Below are positions 1 to 10,791 of a DNA stretch of 64,000 nt, piece after piece. Numbering within the stretch: the stretch's first letter is position 1; each line of letters begins with the position of its first letter. Both the position numbers and the translations under genes were made by a program. Location: positions 558,001 to 622,000 of the forward strand of contig OZ345374.1 of assembly GCA_977006965.1 (NCBI GenBank). The letters are read 5' to 3'. Below the pieces are notes generated by a model. It worked only from the letters and a program-made list of their open reading frames with translations. It had not been told where the DNA came from and did no database searches. Source of the stretch: Phymatolithon calcareum. Taxonomy: Eukaryota; Rhodophyta; Florideophyceae; Hapalidiales.

Positions 1-594
1 TTAGATTCGATCTTGGCCCGTTTCTCGTCAATCGATCAAGTTTTTTGAGTAATTTTCTTATGCTCGTGAAACTGTGTCAGCTAATTTTCGCACTGCAGTC
101 CCTACTGCAATGACGAAAACATCACCAAAAGCACTGCCATGGTACGTGAAGTAGAATTGCCGGTACACCTGTTTTTCTGACACTTCAGACTGCAAAGCCA
201 AGTTCATTATCATAGACAAAGTGTCGAGTAAGTTGCGAGAAATAGCCACCATCAAGGTTAGCATTTCCAACTCCCGTTACCGTTGCTTTTTTTGCCGTCT
301 GCTGCAACTTGGGACGCATCCTCTTGACAGGGCAAAGCGAGCTTTCACCTGAGAATAATTATGTACTTAGTTTATTTCCGAAAAACATCCAGTAGCCGAT
401 CGCCAACCAAAACTACTACCCGATGGACAATTGTTTTGGGAAAAATATGCAATAATAAATTGCCACGTTCGCCTTCTGCAAATTTTGGAATTTAAACTTG
501 AAGACCTAAACGTCTAAAAATCTCGAGGTTTTCAGTAACTTCAACCAAGAAGGAATGAAGAAGTCATCTCTTCTTGCCCTTCACCTCGGCGAGA
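1..594. other. Left-edge non-coding stretch
   Basis: No convincing coding region or repeat is visible. Short open frames here lack composition or motifs that would support a gene. The last ~100 bases should contain the promoter and 5-prime UTR of the BTB gene that follows, but I see no clear TATA box. Confidence 0.5.
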
Positions 595-1845
595 ATGGCC
601 TCAGCGACTTCCTCTACCTCTCCTGTCAAGTACAATGAGTCGCACGCCTTAATCGTCGATCTCCAAGGCCTCCTCTGCGATGCCGAACTCTCTTTGCACA
701 GTGCATATTGTTCAGACGGCGTCCAAATCGCGTTGCACACACAGCTTCTCCGCGCCCGTTCTCCCTTTTTCAACATTTTTCTCCGTCCTCCCTGGTCAAA
801 GCCGAACATACCCCTCAATCTTCCGTTTCCAAGCGCGCTGATTAACGACCTTCTCGAGTATCTAATAACGGGCCATGTGCGACTGGAAGGCGTATCGGAA
901 ACCCTTGCCCTCGGTCGTGTTGCGCATCTCTTCGCCTGTGATTCCCTGGTCGCCATATGCGCTACACATCTACGCGAGTCATTGAGCCCTGCTCTCCTTC
1001 CACATGTCCTCGCCTGTGCGTCAGCTCCCGGTTACCCCGACGTGCCACTGCCGGAGCCGTTTGCAGCCGCTCTGCGGCAATACGTGGCGCATACGCCGGG
1101 CGATGCATTGCGAGTTTGTCTCGGCGATGTTGAACCGGAAGCGCCGTATGCGCGTCGTACGGCGCTGCTGCTTCTAGCAGACTCTTTTTATCGGGGTGAA
1201 ATTGGCGCCAGTGCTGTCGCAGAGGCCGCACTGGGTATCGCTGAATGGACAAAAGCCGGCGCTCTCACTCTAGCGCTTGACGCCTGTAGCGCGAACGAGC
1301 GTGACGCCGTTTCTGAGCTCCTTTGTGCGGTGCCACCGCGGCTTTTCGCGCGGTACGTCGAGCACTCCGGGGCTGTTCCGCAGAGTCGAGTGCTTACAAA
1401 ATTTCGAACTGATGCATTGGCCGCCTACGACGCTGCGGGCGGACTGAAGGGCATTGGATTGGGCGGGGGTCGTTTTGTCAGATGCGAGTCGACGCATCCG
1501 CACCCGAGGGGCGTGACTGTGGAGCAAACTCTGCGAAAGGTACGGATTGGCGGATGTGAAGCTGTAATTCTTCGTTTTGATCCGAGGTCTCGCGTTGGCG
1601 AAGGTGCAGATCTGGTAATATATAACTGCGACCCGAGAGACAAGAGGCATCCAGAAGAGCATGTTCTCAACATTATTTCCGAGAGTTTGCCGAATTCTGT
1701 TAGTGTATCGTGCAATGAGTTCTGGTTTGGGCTAAATTGCCCGGAAGGGAACGAAGGAAGAGGAGAGGGCGATCCTTTGGAGATGGAGTGGGGATGGTTG
1801 TTTCATGTATATCCCACGCAACTCGGTACTGAGCAGCTGGATTAA
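595..1845 (+). CDS. BTB/POZ-domain protein with a C-terminal CUB-like domain
   Basis: Single-exon gene of 416 residues. The ATG at 595 is the first ATG in this frame. Residues ~20-130 read as a BTB/POZ fold: a conserved D-A-E-L strand, then A-L-H-T-Q-L-L-R-A-R-S-P-F-F-N and a helical tail. BTB domains mediate dimerisation and often recruit substrates to cullin-3 ubiquitin ligases. Residues ~135-260 are helical and BACK-like. Near the C-terminus, FDPRSRVGEGADLVIY followed ~55 residues later by WGWLFHVYP matches the CUB-like beta-sandwich module of large ubiquitin-ligase-type proteins (ZZEF1/HECT neighbours). BTB and this module together suggest a substrate adaptor. The domain call comes from motif reading; the function is inference. 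Confidence 0.8.
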   Translation: MASATSSTSPVKYNESHALIVDLQGLLCDAELSLHSAYCSDGVQIALHTQLLRARSPFFNIFLRPPWSKPNIPLNLPFPSALINDLLEYLITGHVRLEGVSETLALGRVAHLFACDSLVAICATHLRESLSPALLPHVLACASAPGYPDVPLPEPFAAALRQYVAHTPGDALRVCLGDVEPEAPYARRTALLLLADSFYRGEIGASAVAEAALGIAEWTKAGALTLALDACSANERDAVSELLCAVPPRLFARYVEHSGAVPQSRVLTKFRTDALAAYDAAGGLKGIGLGGGRFVRCESTHPHPRGVTVEQTLRKVRIGGCEAVILRFDPRSRVGEGADLVIYNCDPRDKRHPEEHVLNIISESLPNSVSVSCNEFWFGLNCPEGNEGRGEGDPLEMEWGWLFHVYPTQLGTEQLD

Positions 1846-2320
1846 GTGCACTCTACATCAATCTGAATTTCGTAATTCTGAAGTCATCTTCTGTTGTATC
1901 TTGAAAGAGCAGAGGGAGAGGGAGAAAGTTTCGTCTACCAGCAGTGTAACTGGTCCTTGATTTTCTGACACCCGTGGTTACTGTCCAGTGCGAGCTCCAT
2001 CGGCGCGTAAGTGCACCCCTTGCCGCTCTGGGTACACCGATGCACCGACAAGGCGCCTTTGTGATTTGGCAATATTGTATCATACAGTTCAAAATGTTTC
2101 AACTGATTAGGATTTGTAATATCATAACAAGCGTGCTTTTCAGTGACGTTGTGCAACATTGTGCCACCCCCGTAAAATTTCGTACAATTCCGGCGCATAG
2201 ACTGGCCTATTCAATCAACTCCTTCGCCTTCTGACCGACTTATCAACTCCTTCCAATCTCCGCGGTCAAGGAAGGGCATTGACACTTTCTTTCACACTAG
2301 CGCATCAACGAGCAGCAGCA
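1846..2320. other. Intergenic, BTB gene to Sec61-gamma
   Basis: About 475 bases. It should hold the 3-prime UTR of the BTB gene and the promoter of the downstream same-strand gene. No gene, repeat or obvious TATA element seen. Confidence 0.5.
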
Positions 2321-2700
2321 ATGGACGCAGCCAAGAGCGTGAGTGAGCCTCTTCATGGATTCTTTATCGAGTCCGTCCGCCTCGTCCGACGGTGTAACAA
2401 ACCAGACAGGAAGGGTAGGTTATCATCATGCACTGCGTTTCTCTGGCGTGCGTCTTGCGAGCAACCATCTAATGCGCGTGATTTCGCTTGAACTGTGCGC
2501 GCCGTTACTGTGGATAGAATTCCTGAAGATTACTACAGCAACTGCCGTTGGCTTCGCGGTCATGGGGTTCATTGGCTTTTTCGTGCGCCTCATTCACATC
2601 CCAGTGAACAGTATCCTTCTCGGTAAGTTTCTTTTTGCGTTGTCGCAGCTGGATGCGTTTGTTCTTTCTTTGCGGTTCGTCGTTACTAACAGAAGCGTAA
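2321..2700 (+). CDS. SEC61G: Protein transport protein Sec61 subunit gamma (SecE family), three exons
   Basis: Small tail-anchored subunit of the ER translocon. Exon 1 (2321-2414) encodes MDAAKSV...RRCNKPDRK. Intron 1 (2415-2517, GTAGGT...GATAG, 103 nt) changes frame. Exon 2 (2518-2622) encodes [18 protein letters not shown] and onward to HIPVNSILL, the hallmark Sec61-gamma membrane helix. A second donor, GTAAGT, sits exactly at the end of the conserved region (2623). With an acceptor at 2691-2692, exon 3 adds two residues and a stop at 2698-2700. The total is then 68 residues, the usual length in animals. The exon 1-2 junction restores the conserved D-R-K-E-F. The last exon is less certain: its branch-point-like CTAAC lies very close to the AG. 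Confidence 0.9.
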
Positions 2701-3368
2701 TGGCATGCATTGCAATCTCAAATTTGGGAGCGAAGGTTGAACTACCTACGGCACTAAAAGCAAAACTATCCTCGGAGCACAATAATGTCAGTACATTGGC
2801 CTCAAGAACTTTTTCTCCCTCCGAACACCGTTTACTATCAGGGTTAACCATCAATAAATTAGGAGACGCGTTTTGTATAGATCAGCTTGTCGATTTTCAT
2901 TGTGGCGCTTAGGCATCACGGAATATATGACGGCCTGCTTCCGAAATGCATTGTGGGAAGCTCTTGGGAGTGATTTCCTACAGATTTGTTGGTTTCATCC
3001 CCTTTCTTGATGAATTAGACATATCCAGGTGATGTGCGGAAGGTGGCTTTCTACATGGGAACGCCACCTGTTGAACAGGTCACGAAAATTACTTTTTCGA
3101 AACCTCTTTCCTACCCTGGGGTTCTGTTTCGAAGCCGCCTAGTCCATGTTTTAGGGACTGGTTGTATGGATTACAAGCTCCAGGGTTACTCGACGATCTT
3201 TACGAGATCTCTGCTAGCTTACGCAGGTCGATTTGTTGGCTTCGCAAATCGTTACATTGAAGCGGCAAATGCGCTTTACAAATTCTAAGGCGGGTTCGTC
3301 TCAAAGACAACGATTCCCGGCTTGCAAATTAGTCCAGGCAAATCTATGAAAACTTCAATCTGTGGTCT
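2701..3368. other. Convergent intergenic region
   Basis: Lies between the 3-prime ends of Sec61-gamma (+) and RPS4 (-). An 84-codon open frame at 3034-3288 has no motif I recognise and no support. I regard this stretch as UTR and spacer. Confidence 0.5.
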
Positions 3369-4157
3369 TTAAGCAGAAACACGAGCCTTTTCACGCTCCT
3401 CTTGTTCCTCAATAATCGACTTCTTAATACCCTTCAACTTCGGCAAAGAAATGGACGGTTGCGCCCCTTTGCCAATAACGAACACATTACCCTTGCGAGT
3501 GGCGAAATCGTGGCCGGTCGCATCGCGAACGCGGATAATCTCATGAGATCCCGGATGTTTTTCCCGCAACTGGATGATTCCAACACGTCCAATATTATGG
3601 CCTCCGGTGATAATGCACAAATTGCCCACATCAAACTTGAGAATATCTTGAATCTTGCCGGTTGCAATATCAATACGCACAGAGTCATCAACCTTGATCA
3701 AAGGATCAGGATAGCGGATCGTGCGCGCGTCATGAGTCGCAATGTACGGCACGCCCTTCGCGCCCATCTGCTGACGTTTCACCTTGCAAAGCTTGTACGA
3801 CCCCTCCTCCTTAGTGATGAGATGAGGAACGAAGCGGCCCTTCGTATCGTACAGAAGACGGAAGGTCTCGTTGGTGCGCTCGATGGTGATGACGTCCATG
3901 AAGCCAGCCGGGAACGTATTGTCCGTGCGCACTTTGCCATCAACTTTGATCAATCGCTGCTTCACGATGGTGTTGGCCTCGCTGCCGGTGAGAGCATACT
4001 TGAGCCTGTTGCGCAGAATGAGGTTCAACGGGAGGGACTCACGCAGTTTGTGGGGGCCGGTGCTAGGGCGAGGCGCCCAGACACCGCCCATCTTGTCCAA
4101 CATCCAGTGATTTGGGGCATTCAGCCTCTTCAAATGCTTCTTGGGACCACGCGCCAT
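3369..4157 (-). CDS. RPS4: 40S ribosomal protein S4 (eS4)
   Basis: Intronless 262-residue protein, full length for the family. The start [18 protein letters not shown] is the universal eS4 N-terminus. The S4 RNA-binding region (about residues 42-105, [12 protein letters not shown]), the central [18 protein letters not shown] block, a KOW-like GGHNIGRVG stretch and the C-terminal [14 protein letters not shown] are all present. eS4 is a component of the small cytosolic ribosomal subunit. A start directly at MARG in the same exon means the intron seen after the first codons in many eukaryotes is absent here. Identification is secure. Confidence 0.98.
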   Translation of the reverse strand: MARGPKKHLKRLNAPNHWMLDKMGGVWAPRPSTGPHKLRESLPLNLILRNRLKYALTGSEANTIVKQRLIKVDGKVRTDNTFPAGFMDVITIERTNETFRLLYDTKGRFVPHLITKEEGSYKLCKVKRQQMGAKGVPYIATHDARTIRYPDPLIKVDDSVRIDIATGKIQDILKFDVGNLCIITGGHNIGRVGIIQLREKHPGSHEIIRVRDATGHDFATRKGNVFVIGKGAQPSISLPKLKGIKKSIIEEQEEREKARVSA

Positions 4158-5450
4158 GTTGGGATCAACAGATGGCGCTTCTTCGGGAACTTCTCCGGGC
4201 GCAGCGCGAAGTTCGAAAAGTCAGCTCCGCTTTTACTCGTGCTAAGGCCGATAGAGTGAATGTTAAGCGATGTACAGACGATTTCCCAATTGGCCGAAAG
4301 TGAATCGCCGGTCGCTCGCCGTCGGTCGAACCCTAGTTGATCGAGTCTCGAAAATAATAGAAAATATTGATATATTTTGGTTTTTCTGGTAATTAGTTTT
4401 CCGTAAAAAGTACGCCACGTGTGGAAGGAAACATAATACGCGTGGCCAAAATAGTATCATACTGTGATGAAGTGCGTTAGCCCTATACAAGGCTGCTTGA
4501 TGTCGGGCAGCTGTGGACTGTCGACAAACCACTTCTACTACATTCAATATTGTGGTGCACCGGAACATACAGCTCTCACAGTCTTCTGTACTTCCGGCAG
4601 CCCGCCAACTAATTCCGTTCCCTGTGTCCCTCGACGTGCAGCCGACCAAAAGTCGCATTCTTAAACAAAAAGAAACTTCAACGACTTTCTGGTGATGCAA
4701 AGGCTAAAGGTCAAGGATATGATTAGCAAAGCAGGTGCATATTTCCCTGGCACCCACTTGCAGTGAAGTTATTTCGCGTGCCTTCTATAGCACGTATGTA
4801 GGCTGGCTATTTTTTGACTAGACGATTAAGGCGGTGTCCAACCGAATTCAATCACATGAGAAGACTAGTCGGACATATGCATTTGGCTACTTGCTACCAA
4901 TTTCATTTTACGGCCTGTTGGACTTCGATCCTATGAACATTTCAACCTCTGTGTTAATGATACTTCAAAGTCAGGATAACGGTTCAGCAGGTGCATTAGT
5001 ACACGTAAATGTAGCAAACGTGGATGCTCTCACAGGCTGCTTGGAGCTTTGCATGCACCCATGGTCTTGGCGAGGACATGGGAATGATTATGGGTTTATG
5101 CTGTTGCATTTGACAGCATAAATTGGGGAGATATCTCGACATTTATAGTTTTGAAAGTCTGCTAACACGAATATAACGCCGCAACGATCTTGTGAGTCCT
5201 CCTCAAATTCATACTTCAGACCTGCGTTTGCTACTGTTCTATATAGCAATCTTTTTGCCATTGGGTCCATCTTCCTCGCGTCATCAGGCATTTAGGGAAG
5301 TACTCCCTGGTAAGGATTGCTAAAAATGAGTGTGTGGATTGAATGAAATGGAAGAAGGATCGCTTTTGCAAGCGTGGAGCCTGCCGCCAGAAAAAATCAC
5401 GGTTAAGATGGGAGATTGAAGTTTTTCTTCCAAACAAAAATTTCTGTCAG
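4158..5450. other. Intergenic, upstream of RPS4
   Basis: The first few hundred bases left of 4158 on the minus strand must carry the RPS4 promoter. The rest shows only short open frames without recognisable motifs. No gene called. Confidence 0.45.
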
Positions 5451-5735
5451 CGTTTAGCGAAGTAGATATAAAATTAGACGTCGTCAGACGCGCTAGAGAT
5501 CAACAATGGAATTGGCTTGGGCACATACTTCTCATGGAAGAGCACCGCATTGTACGCCAAGCGTTACTGCAGTGTGTCAAACCAACCCCGGAGTCACTCT
5601 TCAGCGACGTGCCCCACCAAAACGTACAAGTAGCTCTCAATATCGCACAGGATAGACAAGAATGGAGACCTTTGAAGTGCTGTTAACCCCAATTTGGGGA
5701 AATACAGAATACAATACAATATAAAAATAGCAAAA
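5451..5735 (+). mobile_element. 3-prime end of a non-LTR (LINE) retrotransposon
   Basis: One frame to the stop at 5685-5687 reads RARDQQWNWLGHILLMEEH, then RIVRQALLQC, and ends in DRQEWRPLKCC. WxWLGHILxM...RIxRxALL...DRxxW is the typical C-terminus after the reverse transcriptase of LINE ORF2 proteins. The same block recurs diverged at 48620-48810. After the stop, a short AT-rich tail with AATACA-type repeats (about 5697-5730) looks like a LINE 3-prime tail. The upstream part is missing, so this is a 5-prime-truncated copy. Confidence 0.75.
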
Positions 5736-5868
5736 AAGAGTTCAATTCTTGATACGGCTGTATATTGTATGCAAATAAAACAATGAATATGAAAACCCAG
5801 TTTTTCCAGCAACCCTTGCGCGTAGTTGCTGTCTTTGAAACGAGCTCCTCAATTGAGAAATACCTGAA

Positions 5869-7641
5869 ATGGCCCTTCAAAACCCGTTGCGGTCCAGCCT
5901 GTTGTCATTCCTCTCCGTCCTCCTTTCCGTCCATGAGTCCAATGACATAGATGCCTCCGTAAATGCTGCCAAAGAGCACTTTGAACATGTCGCATCTATC
6001 TACTATGACAGCTGTTGCACCCGGTCGGACACCTTCTACGCTCGACTTGTATCATTACTCGACATAATTACGCCGTCGGAGCTACTCAAAGTGTGTGAAG
6101 GATTCCGCAAAATCGACAGTTCCGATCCATACGGCGCTCTCAATTCTGCCCACCCACAGCGCGGCATTGGAATCCGCGCCCTTCTCTTTGGCTGCGAGAA
6201 CGGCCTCGAACCTTTAGCTGTCAGCTACCGCCATTCTCCGGACTCCTTCGGTCGTACAGTGAGCCAAATTTCTGCGAACCGTTTCCACAAACTACTACAG
6301 GAAAGTCCGGAGAGAGTGCATATAACAACCAACACATGCATCGTTTGGATCGACCTCGCAATCAAGGGACTTTCCGTGGATGGCGAATGGTTTGTCCGCG
6401 GACTTCTGCCTTAATGTATATCTCCTATGGCACTTATCCATTCGTTTGGTCCCGACTACGCGCGTCCCTGGATATAGCTAGAGGCTCAATTCAATATGCG
6501 TGCTATGTCCGAGGAAGGTTATATGGGCACTGTACATTATCACGATGCATTGCTGATTGCTATACAGGCAATGTTTGCCCCTGATGGTATGCTTGAGAAT
6601 TACGAGTACAAAGAACAAATGGAGGCGGTCATTGTGGACGTTTTTGCTTTTGGGCTTTGTGCATTGTCCATAATTAAGAGGGACAGGAAGAAAGCTGTTA
6701 CGAGCTGGAGCGACTACAAGGTTGGTATTGCTGTTGCTCTTTGCTGCGGCATGTCCCTCGGGGACAAGAAGTGGGGCTCGCTTATTGTTGACGACAGGAA
6801 TCCTTACGCGAACAATCTCTTCATGCAAGGATTTACGCCCCTGCTGCAACGTGCTGGTGCTGAGATGCTTGTGCGATTGCCCCCCGATGTCCGGGTTTAT
6901 GCGTTTGTCAATGGACAAATCGCTGTCGTCAAATTCAAGGACCGGAAAGAGTGCATCCTGAGAAGGTGCTCGCCAAATTTTTTGGCATGGCTGACGGCAA
7001 TAGCAGGAAGTAACAGAGTTTCGCAGTATCTATCGGATGAGTTGCGCACGATGCAGGTGTATTGTGATGTGAATGGTGACTTGCCGCTGCATCAGTTCAA
7101 CGTTGCGGACGAACTGGCTGTGCTCGCTTCTTGTACCGTTTTGTTTCGCGAGCAGGAGAAGAAAAAGATGAGAACGGAGTGGGATATCCAAAAGGGGCGA
7201 AAAAATGAAAAATTGTCCGTGGCGGTACAAATAGACTTGGACCTGAATAAAGCATTGGAGTCACAACGAATGAAGAATTCGTACAACTTGGAAAGGTGGC
7301 TCCAAAGGACGGAAAACCGAACGCCGTCTGAAGTGCCGTCAATTGGTACTTGCATGACTGATAAGACTATTGAGATGGAAAAAATTTGTGCAATGGGCAT
7401 CGTGGCTGCCGATTACAAGCGAGGCTACATCCGTTTAGTAACACGAATTGGCATGAAGACCATTTTAAGAAGGCTGGCCATGACTATCCCCGGGGATATC
7501 GAACGTGCCTTCGCCGTGCTTGCTTGCAAGAATGGTCATGTCACATGTGCTACTTCAGCAGCGCTGCGTGATTTTGAACATTGGATGTCACCGAAAAGTA
7601 GTCTTCACGACGTCCTAATGGTGCGCTGTGTTAAGGAATAG
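5869..7641 (+). pseudogene. Paralogue of the 590-aa minus-strand protein, with two in-frame stops
   Basis: Reads in one frame for 591 codons, colinear with the intact gene at 10792-12564 (starts MALQNPLRSS versus MATPNPLRSS; ends VRCVKE versus VRCAKE). It differs by TAA at 6412-6414 after GEWFVRGLLP and TAG at 6475-6477, where the intact copy has tryptophan (RPWIW). No frameshift is seen anywhere, which is unusual for an old pseudogene. It is either recently inactivated or makes a 181-residue N-terminal product and perhaps a separate C-terminal one from the ATG at 6496. Domain content is unknown: helical, soluble, no signal peptide or membrane segment. A polymorphism or sequencing error at both stops is possible. 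Confidence 0.8.
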
Positions 7642-8662
7642 CCTTCTGCATTGAGCGCGATTGTTTTTAGATGAATGAAGAGTAATTTTGGTGCTCCAAT
7701 TGCTGGAACTAACGAGAGTTTGCCGGCCGACAGAAGGGGATCCAAAGTCAAGGATGAACTGCTGCAATGAGTTAGTCGAGATATAGCGGCAACTTCTGCA
7801 ACAACAGCACTGGCCAGCCCTGGCTTCTTTCAAGCCGGGGCCTACTGCGAAACTAATGCTTTGCATTCTGCATTTCGCTCAGTGAAGCTAGCAGCGCTTC
7901 GAGGGCTCAAGATTTTCCATTCTATCTTTTCATTTGAGAGGCGCTGTAATTGCATTGCATGGATGTAGGGATTCTTTGTAGTGAAAGAGGATCAGACGTT
8001 CCGTTTATCTTCCATAAACTATCCTGGCGATTCTCCGACTGGCGAAACTTTCGAACGTGCTTTATCGTCGCATTGCGGTGACGAGGTCGTTCCGTCGCTT
8101 CCTCCCTTCAGCACGACATTTCTGGAAGAGAAGTTGGCATCTTCACGTCCAGTGCGAACACAGCCAAGAAACCCTGTTCAAGATTCTGTACCAGTTTACC
8201 GAAGAACCTTCGTAAACGTAACAGCATTCGGCCTGTTTCTCTTCACAATCATTTTTGATGGTCAAAATGGAGTACTAGAACTGCCTACGAATTAGATCTA
8301 TCAACGAGAACACGGTAGGAACCGATAAATGACGTGGCTGCAAGTTCTTACCCCATATTAACATTCCATGTGAGATTTGTTCGGGGATCTTTCCTCGAGC
8401 GCAATAGGAGAAGTGTGCCCCCCCACCAGAATGGAGGACAGAGTGGAAACAGTTAAATCAAACAATAGACGTACACAACACACAGTTGCAGCTGCAGTAC
8501 ATCTCCACTACAGTGTGAGGATTATATATCGTGGAGCCACCGCGGTCCCTTCGTGTGCAATCGTCAGGACGAGCGATATGCAAAAGACGTGTGATCATCT
8601 AGACATGTGAGATAATAGTATTTCCTCCTAAGACTATATTGGAGATAAACTACAGCTGCTTG
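7642..8662. other. Spacer between convergent paralogues, left part
   Basis: No gene recognised. A 104-codon frame at 7981-8295 begins without ATG and has no motif. The 3.15 kb between the two paralogue 3-prime ends shows no clear extension of their homology. Confidence 0.4.
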
Positions 8663-8723
8663 TAGCGCCAGGTTCACAAGAACCCGACCTTTGTGGTATC
8701 GGTTTCTTGTGAGCCTGGGGCTA
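8663..8723. repeat. 25-bp imperfect inverted repeat (hairpin)
   Basis: Left arm 8663-8687 and right arm 8699-8723 are reverse complements with 3 mismatches and an 11-nt loop. The core is CAGGTTCACAAGAA against TTCTTGTGAGCCTG. It could form an RNA hairpin or be the remains of a small foldback element. No ORF is nearby. Confidence 0.7.
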
Positions 8724-10257
8724 AATATGGTACCAACTTACAGGACGAGGTCTGGTGCTCACATTCTTTTCGTGGAGTTCGTCGCTGTGGGGGGCTGTGC
8801 CGCACGCTCTGTTTTGTTTCTCGCTGAATACTGTGGGCCTATGTTCTTCTCGGGACTGTAAGCCTAGCAGCTCGGATCGTCTCCCTTGCAGTCTCATGAG
8901 TGTTTGCTTGTTTGTTTATTGCAGGTTTCGGAGTTGTCCTAGAACAAATCCCCATCCTTACGGCTACAGTAGACGTTAACAGATACGAGTAGTATTTGAT
9001 GTCACAACAGCTCAAAGCCGGACAAAGTGCAGAGCTTCGAGGAGCTTAACATCTAAATCTCTACGCAGCCAATCCTCAGCCGCCGTCCTTCAAAGGGATG
9101 ACCCGGGTTGGAAACCATTCTGGATGTTCACGGTAGCTGGCCATCTCGTTACCTTCTTTCATCTCCTTCTGTTCTCTCTCCCAGCCTCCTTGAGCATTGC
9201 GGCACACCACTCAGGGCGGAATCCATGTACTACCAAACTATCAGAAGGTGATAATCTTCTCCCGTGGGGAGGCCGGAGCACAGCTCTTGCCATTTCAAAA
9301 AACCCTGCATTGGAGCGGGGAAAAATTCCAGACTCTGCTCTTGTCTCCTTCCTGTGACGCACAGGTGCACGTCATGACTGTTACTGAGGGCGTTTAACAA
9401 ATTCCAAATTAAAAAAACTCGGATCGGAAGCCTCATGACGGCCATAGTGGATGATCTGTCAGGCTATGAGGGACTTGTGTCTCTCGCGTATCCAAGCGCT
9501 GGTTTTTCGCTTCGCTAGTAGTATAAGGATAGTGTGTTCCTTCCTCGGAGTAGAGGAAGGTGGGAGTTCTTCGGATTTCGGCTCGATTGCTTGAATCACG
9601 CACGCTCAAGGTCGCATGCTCAAACTCGCCTGCCCGTCTCTTCGACCACGCGAACTTCGAGAGCTTTCAACGCTTCTCGGAGTTCTTCATATTGCGTCTA
9701 GATAGCTTGGATCCCGCACGCCAAAGTTCGCCAGCGAATCCCTTCGACCACGCGGAGTCCGGAATCTTCCACCTCTCCTTGACCACAACCGTTTCGTCGT
9801 GCAATCCATACGGCAAAATTCGAGCTCATGGTTACTTTTTCCCATTTCATTCGCATGTCTCTAGTTTCACGGCCTAGCCAATGGCGCTGATGGAGGACGA
9901 CGCCAACACCGACACGTTTATTCTGTATTTTCGCCATTTTTGGTTTTTGTTCTTTCTTTCCTCCTTTCAAGTCTCTCCCGCTCTTCCTCTCCTGGACTTC
10001 TCTGACCCTTATGGAGTCCGCTTCTTTTGAGCCTAGCGCTACTCTGCTACCGCCGAATGCGAGGGTCTGCATTGCTCTATTCAACTGGTTCTGCTCAGTG
10101 GAAATACAAGCGTTTAGGGCACGCTCATCCTACTGTGCTGGAGGTAAGATCCCCAAAGCAGTTTCCCGAGGAATGACAGATTGTAGCTAAATACTTGGGT
10201 ACGGTCACTTGTCAGTTTCCTTTAGGTTCTCGTTGATAGCTCCATTTCGACAGCCTT
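8724..10257. other. Unassigned spacer with a diverged direct repeat
   Basis: Around 9590-9670 and 9695-9765 an approximately 70-bp block recurs imperfectly (GCTTGAATCACGCACGC versus GCTTGGATCCCGCACGC, both followed by TTCGACCACGCG). Frames across it are open for about 100 codons on both strands but lack an ATG-started product I recognise. Probably decayed transposable-element sequence. Confidence 0.35.
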
Positions 10258-10449
10258 TCACCTCCCATGCCGCCGTGCAAAATGATGGAACATGCCCAGT
10301 TCTTTTTCAGCTTCGCTCGTTCTTCTCCAGACAGCTAGTATCTTGAAAGGGCCACCTAAGCGCGTTTCTCTAATTCGACCCGATGATACCCAAATTCTCT
10401 TCAAGGAGTGATTACTTAGCGGAGGGCACTGACCTGGAGCCCGCATCAC
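10258..10449 (-). mobile_element. Possible Ty3/gypsy integrase C-terminal remnant
   Basis: The minus-strand frame contains RIWVSSGRIRETRLGGPFKIL. This resembles the post-catalytic part of Ty3/gypsy integrases (VWVxxxRIxxxRLxGPFxIL). Nothing else of the element is evident apart from open frame further right on the strand. Weak call from one motif. Confidence 0.3.
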
Positions 10450-10700
10450 CAGTATTCCACTTTGACGTACTTTAGAAATTTAAAACGGGATTTTCTGTGT
10501 CTCTCAGGTGCCAAGGAATCCCTTTCATATTTCAACGGCAAGGTTCTCAGCGATTCCGCTGAGGGTCCCTACTCGGTATAGCTAAGGGCTGGTAGGTATT
10601 GGTGGCACAGAAGCAGTGGCGCTATGTCTCGACTGACACATTTCAGTTCATCAATGTCTTTGATTTCCCTTCGGTTGACCAGTTATGTCTGATTTCTTCT

Positions 10701-10728
10701 GGTTCGTTCCAGCATGCTGGAAAGAACC
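10701..10728. repeat. 28-bp near-perfect palindrome
   Basis: A perfect 16-bp core TTCCAGCATGCTGGAA is flanked by GGTTC...GAACC with one mismatched pair. It lies about 65 bp past the 3-prime end of the minus-strand paralogue, so it could act in 3-prime-end formation or be a protein-binding palindrome. Function unknown. Confidence 0.6.
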
Positions 10729-10791
10729 GGAGCCCCAAAATTACCTTTCAACTGCATTAAGCCTTATGAATTGCATTCCCAGCGCATGTGG

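Noticed and set aside
564-956. Minus-strand ORF opposite the BTB gene
   Set aside because: Low-complexity shadow of a well-supported plus-strand gene.
2343-2912. A single 189-codon ORF containing the Sec61-gamma helix
   Set aside because: Its N-terminal and C-terminal parts are intron sequence; the spliced model restores the conserved protein exactly.
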